64,000 bases of DNA from the NCBI RefSeq assembly GCF_004919105.1, contig NZ_STGK01000010.1:165200-229199 (forward strand), written 5' to 3'. Below, piece after piece: positions 18,635 through 26,227 of the stretch. This stretch comes from Nocardioides sp. GY 10113. Its GTDB lineage: Bacteria; Actinomycetota; Actinomycetes; Propionibacteriales; Nocardioidaceae. The stretch's first letter is position 1, and every line of letters begins with the position of its first letter. The position numbers and the translations under genes are program-made. The notes below the pieces were generated by a model. The model did not search any database and had not been told where the DNA came from. It saw only the letters and a list, made by a program, of their open reading frames with translations.

Positions 18635-20145
18635 GCGCGACGCAGCTGTCCGCGGTGGCCGTCGTACTGGTCTCCCTGGTGACGCTGGCGATCGGCACCT
18701 GGGGCCTGCGGGTCTCGCGGACCACCAGCGACTTCTTCGTGGCCTCGCGGACCGTGCGCCCGGGCCTCAACGCCTCCGCGATCGGCGGGGAGTACCTCTC
18801 GGCCGCCTCGTTCCTCGGCATCGCCGGGGTGCTGCTGGTGGGCGGCGCCGAGATGCTCTGGTACCCGGTCGGCTGGACCGCCGGCTACCTGGTCCTGCTG
18901 GTCCTGGTGGCGGCGCCGCTGCGGCGATCGGGCGCCTACACGCTGCCGGACTTCGCCGAGGCACGCCTGGCCTCCCGCGCGGTCCGGTCCGCCTGCTCGC
19001 TGCTGGTGGTCGCGATCGCCTGGCTCTACCTGCTGCCCCAGTTCGAGGGCGCCGGGATCACGCTGGCCGCCGCGATCGGGGCCCCGGAGTGGGTCGGGCC
19101 GCTGGTGGTCGGCGCGGTCGTGCTGGCCAACGTCTCCTCCGGCGGGATGCGCTCGATCACCTTCGTCCAGGCGTTCCAGTACTGGTTCAAGCTGACCGCG
19201 ATCCTGTTCCCCGCCGTGGTGCTGCTGGTGGTCTGGTGGGGCGACGGCCGGCCCGGGCCGGCCTCGGCGATGTCCGACGGCTGGTCGACGCCGGTCGCCG
19301 ACGGCGGGGGGATCGGCCTCTATACGACGTACTCCCTGATCCTCGCCCTCTTCCTGGGCACGATGGGGCTGCCGCACGTGGTGGTCCGCTTCTACACCAA
19401 CCCCGACGGGCGCGGCGCCCGCCGGACCACCGTCGTGGTGCTGGGCCTGCTCGGCCTGTTCTACCTCTGGCCCCCGCTGTACGCCGGACTGGGACGCGTC
19501 TACGGCGAACGGATCCTGGCGGAGGGCCGGTCGAACGTGCTGGTGCTCGCGCTGCCGCGGGCGATGATCGAGGGCCTGCCCGGCGAGCTGCTCACCGCCC
19601 TGGTCACCGCGGGCGCGTTCGCCGCGTTCCTGTCCACCTCCTCCGGCCTGGCCATCGCGATCTCCGGCGTGATCACCCAGGACGTCACCGGGCGGATGGT
19701 CGGCGAGCGCCGCCGCGGCGGGGTCACGGCGTTCCGTCTGGCCGCTGTGGTCGCGGTCGCGGTCCCGCTCGCCGCCGCGCTGGTGCTGGAGAACGTCGGG
19801 GTGGCGGAGTCGGTGGGCCTGGCCTTCGCGGTGGCCGCCTCCACGTTCTGCCCGCTGCTGGTGCTCGGCATCTGGTGGCGCGGACTGACCACGCCGGGCG
19901 CGCTGGCCGGCCTGGCCGCCGGGGGCGCGGGCGCCGGAGGTGCTGCGTTGCTCGCGATCGCCGGGGTCGACGCCGACGGCTGGGCCGGCGCCCTGCTGGA
20001 CCAGCCGGCCGCGTGGAGCGTCCCGCTGGCCTTCCTGACGATGGCGGCGGTCTCCCGGCTCACCGCCGACCGGGTCCCGGCCCATGCCCGCCGCTTCCTG
20101 GTGCGCCTGCACACCCCGGAGTCACTCGAGCTGGACCTGACCTGA
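18631..20145 (+). CDS. SSS-family cation/carboxylate symporter
   Basis: Protein of 504 aa with about 13 TM helices, of the sodium:solute symporter family (ActP/MctC branch). Family features are the early TSDFFVASRTVRPGLNA loop, the GEYLSAASFLG segment of TM2, the GGMRSITFVQAFQYWFK stretch of TM5-6, and the FAAFLSTSSGLAIAISG sodium-site helix (TM8). It probably imports acetate, propionate or pyruvate with Na+ or H+. GTG 18631 is coupled to the preceding gene. A PEP carboxykinase gene lies next to it, convergent, fitting growth on short-chain acids. Confidence 0.92.
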   Translation: MSATQLSAVAVVLVSLVTLAIGTWGLRVSRTTSDFFVASRTVRPGLNASAIGGEYLSAASFLGIAGVLLVGGAEMLWYPVGWTAGYLVLLVLVAAPLRRSGAYTLPDFAEARLASRAVRSACSLLVVAIAWLYLLPQFEGAGITLAAAIGAPEWVGPLVVGAVVLANVSSGGMRSITFVQAFQYWFKLTAILFPAVVLLVVWWGDGRPGPASAMSDGWSTPVADGGGIGLYTTYSLILALFLGTMGLPHVVVRFYTNPDGRGARRTTVVVLGLLGLFYLWPPLYAGLGRVYGERILAEGRSNVLVLALPRAMIEGLPGELLTALVTAGAFAAFLSTSSGLAIAISGVITQDVTGRMVGERRRGGVTAFRLAAVVAVAVPLAAALVLENVGVAESVGLAFAVAASTFCPLLVLGIWWRGLTTPGALAGLAAGGAGAGGAALLAIAGVDADGWAGALLDQPAAWSVPLAFLTMAAVSRLTADRVPAHARRFLVRLHTPESLELDLT

Positions 20146-20219
20146 GGCGCCATCGAGCCGGGGGTTGGGAACCGCCGAGCCGGGGGTCGCGCACCTCGAG
20201 CCCCGCCCGAAAAGCGGGC

Positions 20220-20263
20220 GAGCCGGCAGGAACCCCGTCTCGACGGATGGTTCCTGCCGGCTC
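20220..20263. terminator. bidirectional terminator between symporter and pckG
   Basis: A perfect 15-bp hairpin (GAGCCGGCAGGAACC at 20220-20234 and its complement at 20249-20263) lies in the 144-base convergent gap. A smaller hairpin (CCCGC-ccgaaaa-GCGGG) lies just before it. Confidence 0.8.
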
Positions 20264-20289
20264 GACCGCGCCTCAGGCCCGGTTCGGCG

Positions 20290-22113
20290 TCAGGCCTGGT
20301 TGAGGGCGTCCTCGACCCGGCGGTGGGCCTCCCAGATCGCCTCGGGCAGGCCGTCGAACTGGGCGAGGTGCTTCTCGCGGTGGCCCATCTCCTGCTGCCA
20401 GCGCTCGACATCGATGGTCAGCACGGTGTCGAGGTCGGCCAGGGCCTGCTCGTCCAGACCCTCGAGGTTGAGCTCCTCGCGGGCCGGGATGACGCCGACG
20501 GGCGTCTCCACGCCGGAGACCTCGCCGTTCTTGTACTGCATCAGCCACACCAGCGGGCGCAGGTTCTCCCGGTAGCCGGGCCACAGGAAGCGGCCGTCCT
20601 CGCCGCGCTGGAACCAGTTGACGTGGGCGAAGATCGGCTTGGTCGTGGCCCGGCCGATCACCTCCAGCCAGTGGGCGGCGTAGTCGGCCTCGGAGTACGA
20701 CATGAACGGGCGCATCGACATCGGGTCGTAGCGGAGCACGCCCTCGAGGCCGTCGGCCGCGGCGGTCGCCTCGGCACCCAGGGTCAGGCCGTCGTACACG
20801 CCCTCGGCGACGTCGTTGATCGCGCGGACCAGCGGCTCGCGGTCACGGGTACGGCCACCGAAGATGATGCCGTGGATCTCGACGCCGGCCGGGTCCTCGA
20901 AGTCACCGGCGACGTTCGGCACGTTGGCCAGCGTGGTGGTGAACCGGCTGTTCGGGTGGGCCCAGGGGGCGTCCACCTCGTCGCCGGTCCGGTCGGCGAT
21001 GACGTCGCCCTTCCAGTCGGTCCAGCCGTCGAGGTCGGTCGGCTTGTCGCCGCGACCCTCCCACCAGACCTCCTGGGTCTTGGTGTTGTAGGCGACGTTG
21101 GTGAAGATCGCGCCGGTGCCCGGGACGATCGAGTCGATCGCGGTCGGGTTGGTCTTCTCGTTGGTGTCCTTGGCGACACCGAAGACGCCGTACTCCGGGT
21201 TCATCCCGTAGAGCTTGCCGTCCTCGCCGACCCACAGCCACGCGATGTCGTCACCGTAGAACTCGACGTAGTACCGGTCACCCAGGGCGTCGGGGGCGAG
21301 CGTCATCGCGAGGTTGGTCTTGCCCGAGGCGCTCGGGAAGCCACCGCAGATGTTGTACTTCGCGCCGGTCTCCTTGTCGGTGATGCCGAGCAGCATGAAC
21401 TGCTCCACCAGGAAGCCGTTCTTCCAGCCGTCGTAGGCACCCTGGCGCAGGCCGTGGGCGATCTTGCCCAGCAGCGCGTTGCCGCCGTAGGAGGAGCCGA
21501 AGTGCAGGATCGTGCGCTCGTCGGCGACGGTCACGAAGTAGCGCTTGTCGTCGGGGGTGCCCTGACCGAGGTTCGCCAGGTCGCCGGTGACGTGCACGGC
21601 GCGGACGAACGAGTCGCCCAGGTCGTTGATGAACTCCACGCCGACCCGCGCCATGCGGATCATCTGGAGCACCACGTTGCGGTTGTCGGTCAGCTCGACG
21701 CCGGCCGCGAACCTCTCCAGCGGCGAGCCCTGGGGCGCCATCAGGTAGGGGATCACGTACATCGTCTTGCCCGCGGAGGCACCGGTCATCAGCTCGATGA
21801 GCTTCGGCTTCATCTCCGCGGCGGGCTTCCAGTTGTTGTAGATGCCCTTGTCGGCCTCGTCACTGGTGGCGACGATGGTGCGCTCCTCGGCCCGCGCGGT
21901 GTCCTTGTAGAAGGAGCGCGAGTAGTAGCGGCCCTCGCCGGCGGGCAGCAGCTCGCCGTCGTCCAGCGCCTCCTGGATCAGACGCGCGTCGTCAGCGGCG
22001 GATACGACCTCGACCCGCTCCGCCCCGGTCACCCCCGCCCAGTGTGCGACGTACTCCCGGACGCTGGGGTTCGTCAGCCCCGCCTCGTCCAGCACTCGCT
22101 CCAGATCCACCAT
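20290..22113 (-). CDS. pckG: PEP carboxykinase, GTP-type fold with altered active site
   Basis: Protein of 607 aa, the length of GTP-dependent PEP carboxykinases, which convert oxaloacetate and GTP to PEP for gluconeogenesis. ARAEERTIV, GSSYGGNALLGK, FYGDDIAW and AHPNSRF follow the family order. The P-loop reads PSASGKTN with Ser263 where the family has a reactive Cys. Against vertebrate and mycobacterial enzymes recalled from memory, the metal-ligand Lys244 and His264 positions are Ile218 and Gln238, and the guanine-pocket segment reads MSMRPFMSYSEADY rather than FAMRPFFGYNFGKY. Either this is a divergent actinobacterial clade or its specificity has changed. The ATG has GAAAGG upstream. Confidence 0.9.
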   Translation of the reverse strand: MVDLERVLDEAGLTNPSVREYVAHWAGVTGAERVEVVSAADDARLIQEALDDGELLPAGEGRYYSRSFYKDTARAEERTIVATSDEADKGIYNNWKPAAEMKPKLIELMTGASAGKTMYVIPYLMAPQGSPLERFAAGVELTDNRNVVLQMIRMARVGVEFINDLGDSFVRAVHVTGDLANLGQGTPDDKRYFVTVADERTILHFGSSYGGNALLGKIAHGLRQGAYDGWKNGFLVEQFMLLGITDKETGAKYNICGGFPSASGKTNLAMTLAPDALGDRYYVEFYGDDIAWLWVGEDGKLYGMNPEYGVFGVAKDTNEKTNPTAIDSIVPGTGAIFTNVAYNTKTQEVWWEGRGDKPTDLDGWTDWKGDVIADRTGDEVDAPWAHPNSRFTTTLANVPNVAGDFEDPAGVEIHGIIFGGRTRDREPLVRAINDVAEGVYDGLTLGAEATAAADGLEGVLRYDPMSMRPFMSYSEADYAAHWLEVIGRATTKPIFAHVNWFQRGEDGRFLWPGYRENLRPLVWLMQYKNGEVSGVETPVGVIPAREELNLEGLDEQALADLDTVLTIDVERWQQEMGHREKHLAQFDGLPEAIWEAHRRVEDALNQA

Positions 22114-22484
22114 GCCTGTCAGCCTTTCGATCAGTTCGGAGGTGGGGGCACGCTACCTCACAGGGAGGTCACGGCCGACCCGCGTCCAGCGCCTCGTCTG
22201 CACGTCGGACGCCGTCGTCCAGTGCGCCCACCATGGCACCCTCCGAGCGCGCTGTGCACATCTCCCCCGGAGCAAAAGGGCCGGATGTGACCCATGCCAC
22301 TTTTGGATCGATCAAGACCTGTCAACTGGTGGATCTGGCGACTTTTCGCGTCTCCTGCGCGACTCCGACGCCGTCCCCCCGGCGGCCCGACGACGGCCAT
22401 CGAAACTCCTGCGAGAACTTTATTCTGGAAAATTCCCCGAATCCGATGACATGTCCACCTTTTCCGTGGCAGCATTCTGCTCAA
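22114..22484. other. upstream region of pckG; no ORF, possible divergent transcript
   Basis: A 370-base non-coding stretch with AT-rich patches. On the minus strand TTGACA (complement of 22320-22325) is a candidate -35 for pckG, with only a weak AAAAGT downstream. On the + strand TATTCT at 22421-22426 is a -10-like hexamer inside TTTATTCTGGAAAATTCC. Two small C-loop hairpins (CTCC-CCC-GGAG near 22262 and CGCCG-TCCCCC-CGGCG near 22370) are present. A 15-codon ORF starting ATG 22451 (MSTFSVAAFCSSRRR) ends inside the following terminator stem. Confidence 0.4.
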
Positions 22485-22530
22485 GCCGCCGCAGGTGACC
22501 CGAGACGCCTGCGGCGGCCTTTCAATTTTT
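22485..22530 (+). terminator. strong intrinsic terminator, + strand, with no + strand gene
   Basis: Perfect 11-bp stem GCCGCCGCAGG (22485-22495) / CCTGCGGCGGC (22508-22518) followed by CTTTCAATTTTT. This is the only classical hairpin-plus-U-tract terminator I found in the window, and it points away from pckG with no annotated + strand gene upstream. Read on the other strand its tail is only TTGAGC, so it is a poor terminator for the minus-strand SDR. Confidence 0.85.
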
Positions 22531-22635
22531 CCGGCCGGTCTCGGCCGGTCTCGGCCGGTTGCGGCCGGTGGTCGCCCCTCGGCCCGTCCGCCCGCGGAGG
22601 CCGCAAAGGCCGCGAAGGCCGCGAAGGCCGCGGCG
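22531..22635. repeat. short GC-rich tandem repeats
   Basis: Four copies of a 10-bp CGGCCGGTCT-like unit (22531-22571) and, after a spacer, about four copies of the 9-bp unit GGCCGCGAA (22599-22635). They fill the space between the terminator and the SDR stop codon. Confidence 0.75.
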
Positions 22636-22640
22636 AGGCT

Positions 22641-23297
22641 TCAGCCCGTGTAGGGGACCTCGGTGCTCCAGGCCGACTCGTCCTGGTGGGCGGCCGCCCA
22701 GATCGCCTCCGCGACCCGGTCAGGGGTGAACGGCCCCTCCTTCGCCAGGGCGCCGCGCACCGTGACTGACACCGCGCGGATCCCGTCCCGCTTGAGGGTC
22801 GTGTCCAGGCTGCCGATCAGGTTGCGCAGGCCCGCCTTCTGGACGCCCAGGGAGGCGGCGCGGTTCCAGGGCTTGTCGGCGGCCATGCTGCCGGTCGCCG
22901 TGACCCTGCCCCCCTCCTGCAGGAACGGGCGCGCGGCCTGCACCGAGGTCAGCAGGGCGCCGACGCCCAGGGCGACGTCCTCGAGCAGGCCGGCCACGGT
23001 CAGCTCCAACGGGTCGGCCTCGCGGAAGGCACTCGGATTGAAGTGCACCACGTCGATCCGCCCCAGCCGCTGCCCGATCCGGGTGATCGCGGTCCGCGTC
23101 GCCGCCTCGTCGGTGATGTCGGCCGACGCCGGGACGGCCTCGGCGCCAGCCTCCCGGACCTCCGCCGCCAGCGCCTGCAGCGGCTCCGGATCGAGGCCGA
23201 CCAGCCCCACGTCGTACCCCTCACGGGCGAAGCGGAGGGCGACGGAGCGGCTGACGCCGGGGCCGGCGCCGACGACGAGGATCACAGGACGGGTCAC
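22641..23297 (-). CDS. SDR-family protein lacking the catalytic Tyr
   Basis: Protein of 218 aa with a Rossmann fold and the cofactor loop VVGAGPGVSRSVALRF (about residues 8-23). At the usual YxxxK site the sequence is SLGVQKAGL, so Lys is kept but Tyr is Leu; the nearby Ser is in VTATGSMAA. Classical dehydrogenase chemistry is therefore doubtful. GTG 23295-23297 follows TAGTGT by six bases (leaderless). It diverges from the patatin gene 59 bases away. Confidence 0.8.
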   Translation of the reverse strand: MTRPVILVVGAGPGVSRSVALRFAREGYDVGLVGLDPEPLQALAAEVREAGAEAVPASADITDEAATRTAITRIGQRLGRIDVVHFNPSAFREADPLELTVAGLLEDVALGVGALLTSVQAARPFLQEGGRVTATGSMAADKPWNRAASLGVQKAGLRNLIGSLDTTLKRDGIRAVSVTVRGALAKEGPFTPDRVAEAIWAAAHQDESAWSTEVPYTG

Positions 23298-23303
23298 GGA
23301 CCC

Positions 23304-23309
23304 ACACTA
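23304..23309 (-). promoter_or_regulatory. -10 hexamer, leaderless SDR-like gene
   Basis: Minus-strand TAGTGT, GGGTCC, then GTG at 23297. Confidence 0.5.
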
Positions 23310-23344
23310 GGTCCCACTCGGCCCCGCAGCCCCACCGCAGCCTG

Positions 23345-23350
23345 GATAAT
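23345..23350 (+). promoter_or_regulatory. -10 hexamer, leaderless patatin gene
   Basis: GATAAT, GGCGCC, then ATG at 23357 (six-base gap), the same spacer sequence as at the HAD gene. Confidence 0.6.
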
Positions 23351-23356
23351 GGCGCC

Positions 23357-24382
23357 ATGGCTCGGGTCGCTCTCGTTCTCGGCTCCGGCGGCGCCCGCGG
23401 CTACGCGCACCTGGGGGCCGTCGCGGAGCTGCGCGAGCGCGGGCACGAGATCGTCGCGGTCTCCGGCACCTCGATGGGTGCCGTCGTCGGCGCGCTGGTC
23501 GCGGCCGGCGTCGAGGAGCAGTTCGCCGACTGGGCGCGCACGCTCACCGGCCCCCGGGTGCTCCGGCTCGTCGACCCCACCCGGTCCCCGGGCGGAGCGG
23601 TCGGGGCCGACCGGGTGATGGGCGAGCTGGAGGAGCTGGTCGGCGACATCGACATCGAGGACCTGCCCATCCCGTTCACCTCCGTCGCCACCGACCTGCT
23701 CGCCCGCCGGGAGGTGTGGTTCCAGCGCGGACCGCTGATCCCGGCGATCCGGGCCTCGGTCGCGATCCCCGGGCTGTTCACGCCGTCGGTGATCGGCGGC
23801 CGGCTGCTCGTCGACGGCGGCCTGCTCAACCCGCTGCCGCTGGAGCCGACGGCGGCGGTGGCCGCTGACCTCACCGTCGCGGTCTCCCTGCAGGGTCCGC
23901 GCGCACCCGGGGAGCCCGTGGCCCCGGCCCGCAACTTCTCGGTACGACGGGCGGAGTGGGCCTCCGAGCTGCGGCGGCGCTTCCGGCGCGGGGACGGCGA
24001 CGGAGCCGGGGACCTCCAGGACCACCCCGACGGCGCCGACGTCACCGACGGCGCCGACGTCACCGGCGCCGCGGCGCGGCCCGGAGCGGGCGCCTCGCTC
24101 GCCGACGCCGTCGAGGCCGCCGACCTCGCGGACGGCACCGGCGTCCCGGCGGAGGTCGCGGCGCCGCGCCCCGGGGACGTGCGGACGGCCGAGGTCGTCT
24201 CGCTCTCCTTCGACGCGATGCAGAGCCTGATCGCGCGCTACCGGCTGGCGGCACTGCCGCCGGACGTGCTGGTCACCGTGCCGCTCAGCGCCGCCCGCAC
24301 GCTGGACTTCCACCGGGCCGGCGAGCTGATCGACATCGGGCGCGCGCTGACGGCGTCGGCGCTGGACGCCGCCGGGCGCTGA
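23357..24382 (+). CDS. patatin-like phospholipase (RssA/NTE type)
   Basis: Protein of 341 aa. The oxyanion loop GSGGARG (residues 9-15), the nucleophile elbow GTSMG (38-42, Ser40) and the catalytic Asp in VDGGLLNP (about 154) make a Ser-Asp lipid acyl hydrolase. IPGLFTPSVIGG and the short N-terminal alpha/beta core fit bacterial RssA-like members. Residues about 205-270 form a low-complexity acidic insert (with the small repeat DGADVTDGADVTG) before the last helices, longer than usual. It is probably cytoplasmic or membrane-peripheral with no signal peptide. The substrate is unknown; phospholipid or lysophospholipid is likely. Confidence 0.88.
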   Translation: MARVALVLGSGGARGYAHLGAVAELRERGHEIVAVSGTSMGAVVGALVAAGVEEQFADWARTLTGPRVLRLVDPTRSPGGAVGADRVMGELEELVGDIDIEDLPIPFTSVATDLLARREVWFQRGPLIPAIRASVAIPGLFTPSVIGGRLLVDGGLLNPLPLEPTAAVAADLTVAVSLQGPRAPGEPVAPARNFSVRRAEWASELRRRFRRGDGDGAGDLQDHPDGADVTDGADVTGAAARPGAGASLADAVEAADLADGTGVPAEVAAPRPGDVRTAEVVSLSFDAMQSLIARYRLAALPPDVLVTVPLSAARTLDFHRAGELIDIGRALTASALDAAGR

Positions 24383-24475
24383 CGCGCCTTCCGCGGCCTC
24401 GAGGCTGCGGTCGGGGCTCGGTTCGCCCGCACCTCGGGACAGGTGCGCTCACACCTCGACCAGCGGCAGCGGGCC

Positions 24476-24622
24476 TCAGTGGGCGACCAGGCCCCGCGAG
24501 GCAGGCTGGCAGTCGCAGGTGTCGGAGCAGGCGAGGTAGGTGTGCATCGCATGACCGCACACCGGACACGGTCGGTCGTGGGAGAGGTGGCTTCCGGGAA
24601 GTTCGTCCACGGTGTCGTACAT
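24476..24622 (-). CDS. 48-aa Cys-rich zinc-ribbon-like protein
   Basis: Small ORF (48 codons) starting ATG at 24620-24622 behind GAGGACCGCC. It reads MYDTVDELPGS, then CPVCGHAMHTYLAC, then SDTCDCQP. Five Cys (C-x2-C, then three more) and four His (three of them before or between the first Cys pairs) suggest a zinc-binding knuckle. Codon third positions are GC-biased like a real gene. It is convergent with the patatin gene and divergent from the Rdx-family gene. Function unknown; such small zinc proteins are commonly missed. Confidence 0.7.
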   Translation of the reverse strand: MYDTVDELPGSHLSHDRPCPVCGHAMHTYLACSDTCDCQPASRGLVAH

Positions 24623-24784
24623 GGCGGTCCTCGACAAGGAGAAGAGCGCTGGATGTGCGCTGTCACCTCAGCATCGGCTGCCGAGGCCGCAGATGTGAGC
24701 AGAATCGCCGTGGGTGATCACAACGTGTCATCGGCGGTCCTCGAACGGGCCATCCGCGGCTGTCCGGGTGGGATGCTTCCGGAC

Positions 24785-25129
24785 ATGAGCGAGGACAACC
24801 CGTCCGCACCGACCGCCGGCCCGGTGGTGACCATCCGCTACTGCGTCGACTGCAAGTGGCTGCTGCGCGCCCAGTGGTACGCCGGAGAGCTGCTGCAGAC
24901 CTTCGCCGACGACCTCGCGGGCGTGCTGATCGTGCCCGCGCACGGGGCCATGTTCCGGATCGAGGTCGGGGGCGGCTCGGACGGTACGACCACCGTGTGG
25001 AACCGCAAGACCGACGGCGGCTTCCCGGAGATCGCCGACCTCAAGCGGCGGGTCCGCGACCTGGTGGCGCCGGACAAGGCGCTGGGACACGTCGACCGCA
25101 GCTCCACCGGCTCGTCGGGCCGCCACTGA
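24785..25129 (+). CDS. Rdx/SelW-family thioredoxin-like protein
   Basis: Protein of 114 aa. After a 15-residue polar leader it begins VTIRYCVDCKWLLRA: the CxxC of the SelT/SelW/SelH (Rdx) family, followed by the Gln-Trp-Tyr segment and the conserved GMFRIEV-like strand (here GAMFRIEVG) and TTVWNRKTDGGFPE. A redox role with protein thiols is expected for the fold; the partner is unknown. ATG 24785 is used; ATG 24773 is a possible alternative. It ends 20 bases before the gamma-carbonic-anhydrase-like gene. Confidence 0.88.
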   Translation: MSEDNPSAPTAGPVVTIRYCVDCKWLLRAQWYAGELLQTFADDLAGVLIVPAHGAMFRIEVGGGSDGTTTVWNRKTDGGFPEIADLKRRVRDLVAPDKALGHVDRSSTGSSGRH

Positions 25130-25137
25130 CGGACCGC

Positions 25138-25143
25138 TAGCGT
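25138..25143 (+). promoter_or_regulatory. -10 hexamer, leaderless gamma-CA-like gene
   Basis: TAGCGT, GCACGC, then ATG at 25150. It overlaps the last bases downstream of the Rdx gene, so the two genes are probably transcribed separately. Confidence 0.5.
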
Positions 25144-25149
25144 GCACGC

Positions 25150-25698
25150 ATGTTCTGCTTCGACTTCGAGGGCAGGCGCCCCCAGGTCCACCCCGAGGCG
25201 TTCGTCGCGCCGACCGCCACGCTGATCGGCGACGTGCGCGTCGAACGGGGCGCCAGCGTCTGGTACGGCGCCGTGCTGCGCGCCGACATCTGCACGATCG
25301 TGGTCCGCGAGGGCGCGAACGTGCAGGACAACTCGGTGATCCACGGCGCACCGGACACGGTGGTCGAGATCGGCGCCGGTGCGACCGTCGCGCACCTGTG
25401 CGTCGTGCACGGCTCGACGCTCGGCACCCACGCGCTGCTCGGCAACTCCTCCACCATCCTCGACGGCGCCAGCCTCGGCTCGGGCTCGATGGTCGCCGCC
25501 GGCTCGCTGGTCAGCCCCGGCACCGAGCTGCCCGCCGGCGTCCTGGCGGCCGGCACGCCGGCGCAGGTGAAGCGACCGATCGAGGGCACCGGCGCCCAGT
25601 TCTGGGTCGAGGCGAACCCGCCGTACTACGCCGAGCTGGCGCAGCGGCACCGCGCCGGGGTCAGCGCGACCGAGCCGACGACGCCCGGGGACGCCTGA
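25150..25698 (+). CDS. gamma-carbonic-anhydrase-like hexapeptide protein (first copy)
   Basis: Protein of 182 aa with a left-handed beta-helix of hexapeptide repeats. The metal-site pattern is present: RADICTIVVREGANVQDN then SVIHG, and VAHLCVVHG, giving His residues on adjacent coils as in Cam/PaaY-type proteins. A C-terminal helix (WVEANPPYYAELAQRH) caps the coil. It may hydrate CO2 or hydrolyse a CoA ester; activity cannot be decided by sequence. A second, roughly similar gene lies at 49639-50154. Confidence 0.88.
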   Translation: MFCFDFEGRRPQVHPEAFVAPTATLIGDVRVERGASVWYGAVLRADICTIVVREGANVQDNSVIHGAPDTVVEIGAGATVAHLCVVHGSTLGTHALLGNSSTILDGASLGSGSMVAAGSLVSPGTELPAGVLAAGTPAQVKRPIEGTGAQFWVEANPPYYAELAQRHRAGVSATEPTTPGDA

Positions 25699-25704
25699 GC
25701 CGGG

Positions 25705-26121
25705 TCACTCCTGCGGACTGGCGATGTTGACCATCCAGCTGATCCCGAACCGGTCGGTCAGCTGGCCGTAGACGTCGCCCCACACCTGCCGCTCCAGGGG
25801 CATCCCGACCTTCGCGCCGTCGGAGAGCCCGTCCCAGTAGCCGCGCAGCTCGGCGTCGTCGTCGCCCGAGAGGCTGACGGTGATCTGGGACCCGGCGTCG
25901 AACTCGGCCATCCCGGGAGGGGCGTCGGAGGCCATCAGGGTGAAGCCGGCGGGCGTCTCCAGCTTGGCATGCATCACCAGGTCGGCGAAGGTCGCGTCGG
26001 CGTCGCCGAACTCGGCGAACGTGTGCACCTCGAGCTCGCCGCCGAGCACGTCGCGGTAGAACTCCATCGCGGCACGGGCGGTGTCCCGGAAGCTGAGGTA
26101 GGGGGTGAGCAGCGAGGCCAT
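25705..26121 (-). CDS. VOC-superfamily (PhnB-like) protein
   Basis: Protein of 138 aa with a glyoxalase-type beta-alpha-beta fold. LTPYLSFRDTARAAMEFYRDVLGGELE and the end DRFGISWMVNI match the PhnB/3-demethylubiquinone-like subgroup. Such small VOC proteins bind metal or small ligands, and the reaction is usually unknown. The start is ATG 26119-26121 with AAGGAG upstream; an in-frame ATG at 26214 is rejected. A TAGCGT on the minus strand (complement of 26159-26164) may be its -10. Confidence 0.85.
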   Translation of the reverse strand: MASLLTPYLSFRDTARAAMEFYRDVLGGELEVHTFAEFGDADATFADLVMHAKLETPAGFTLMASDAPPGMAEFDAGSQITVSLSGDDDAELRGYWDGLSDGAKVGMPLERQVWGDVYGQLTDRFGISWMVNIASPQE

Positions 26122-26227
26122 CGCGGGCTCCTTCGGTCGGGTCGGGTGGATGTCGGCCACGCTAGGACCGACCACCGACACCGACCCGGCACCGACCCGG
26201 CACCGCCCCGGCACGGGCGCCGGGCCG

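Noticed and set aside
20290..22113. PPi-type or ATP-type PEP carboxykinase
   Set aside because: The length (607 aa) and block order are those of GTP-type enzymes; PPi-type enzymes are about twice as long and the ATP-type has a different P-loop context.
22112..22498. 128-codon + strand frame upstream of pckG
   Set aside because: It is low in coding character, has no ribosome site, and ends inside the terminator stem; only its last 15 codons were kept as a possible leader peptide.
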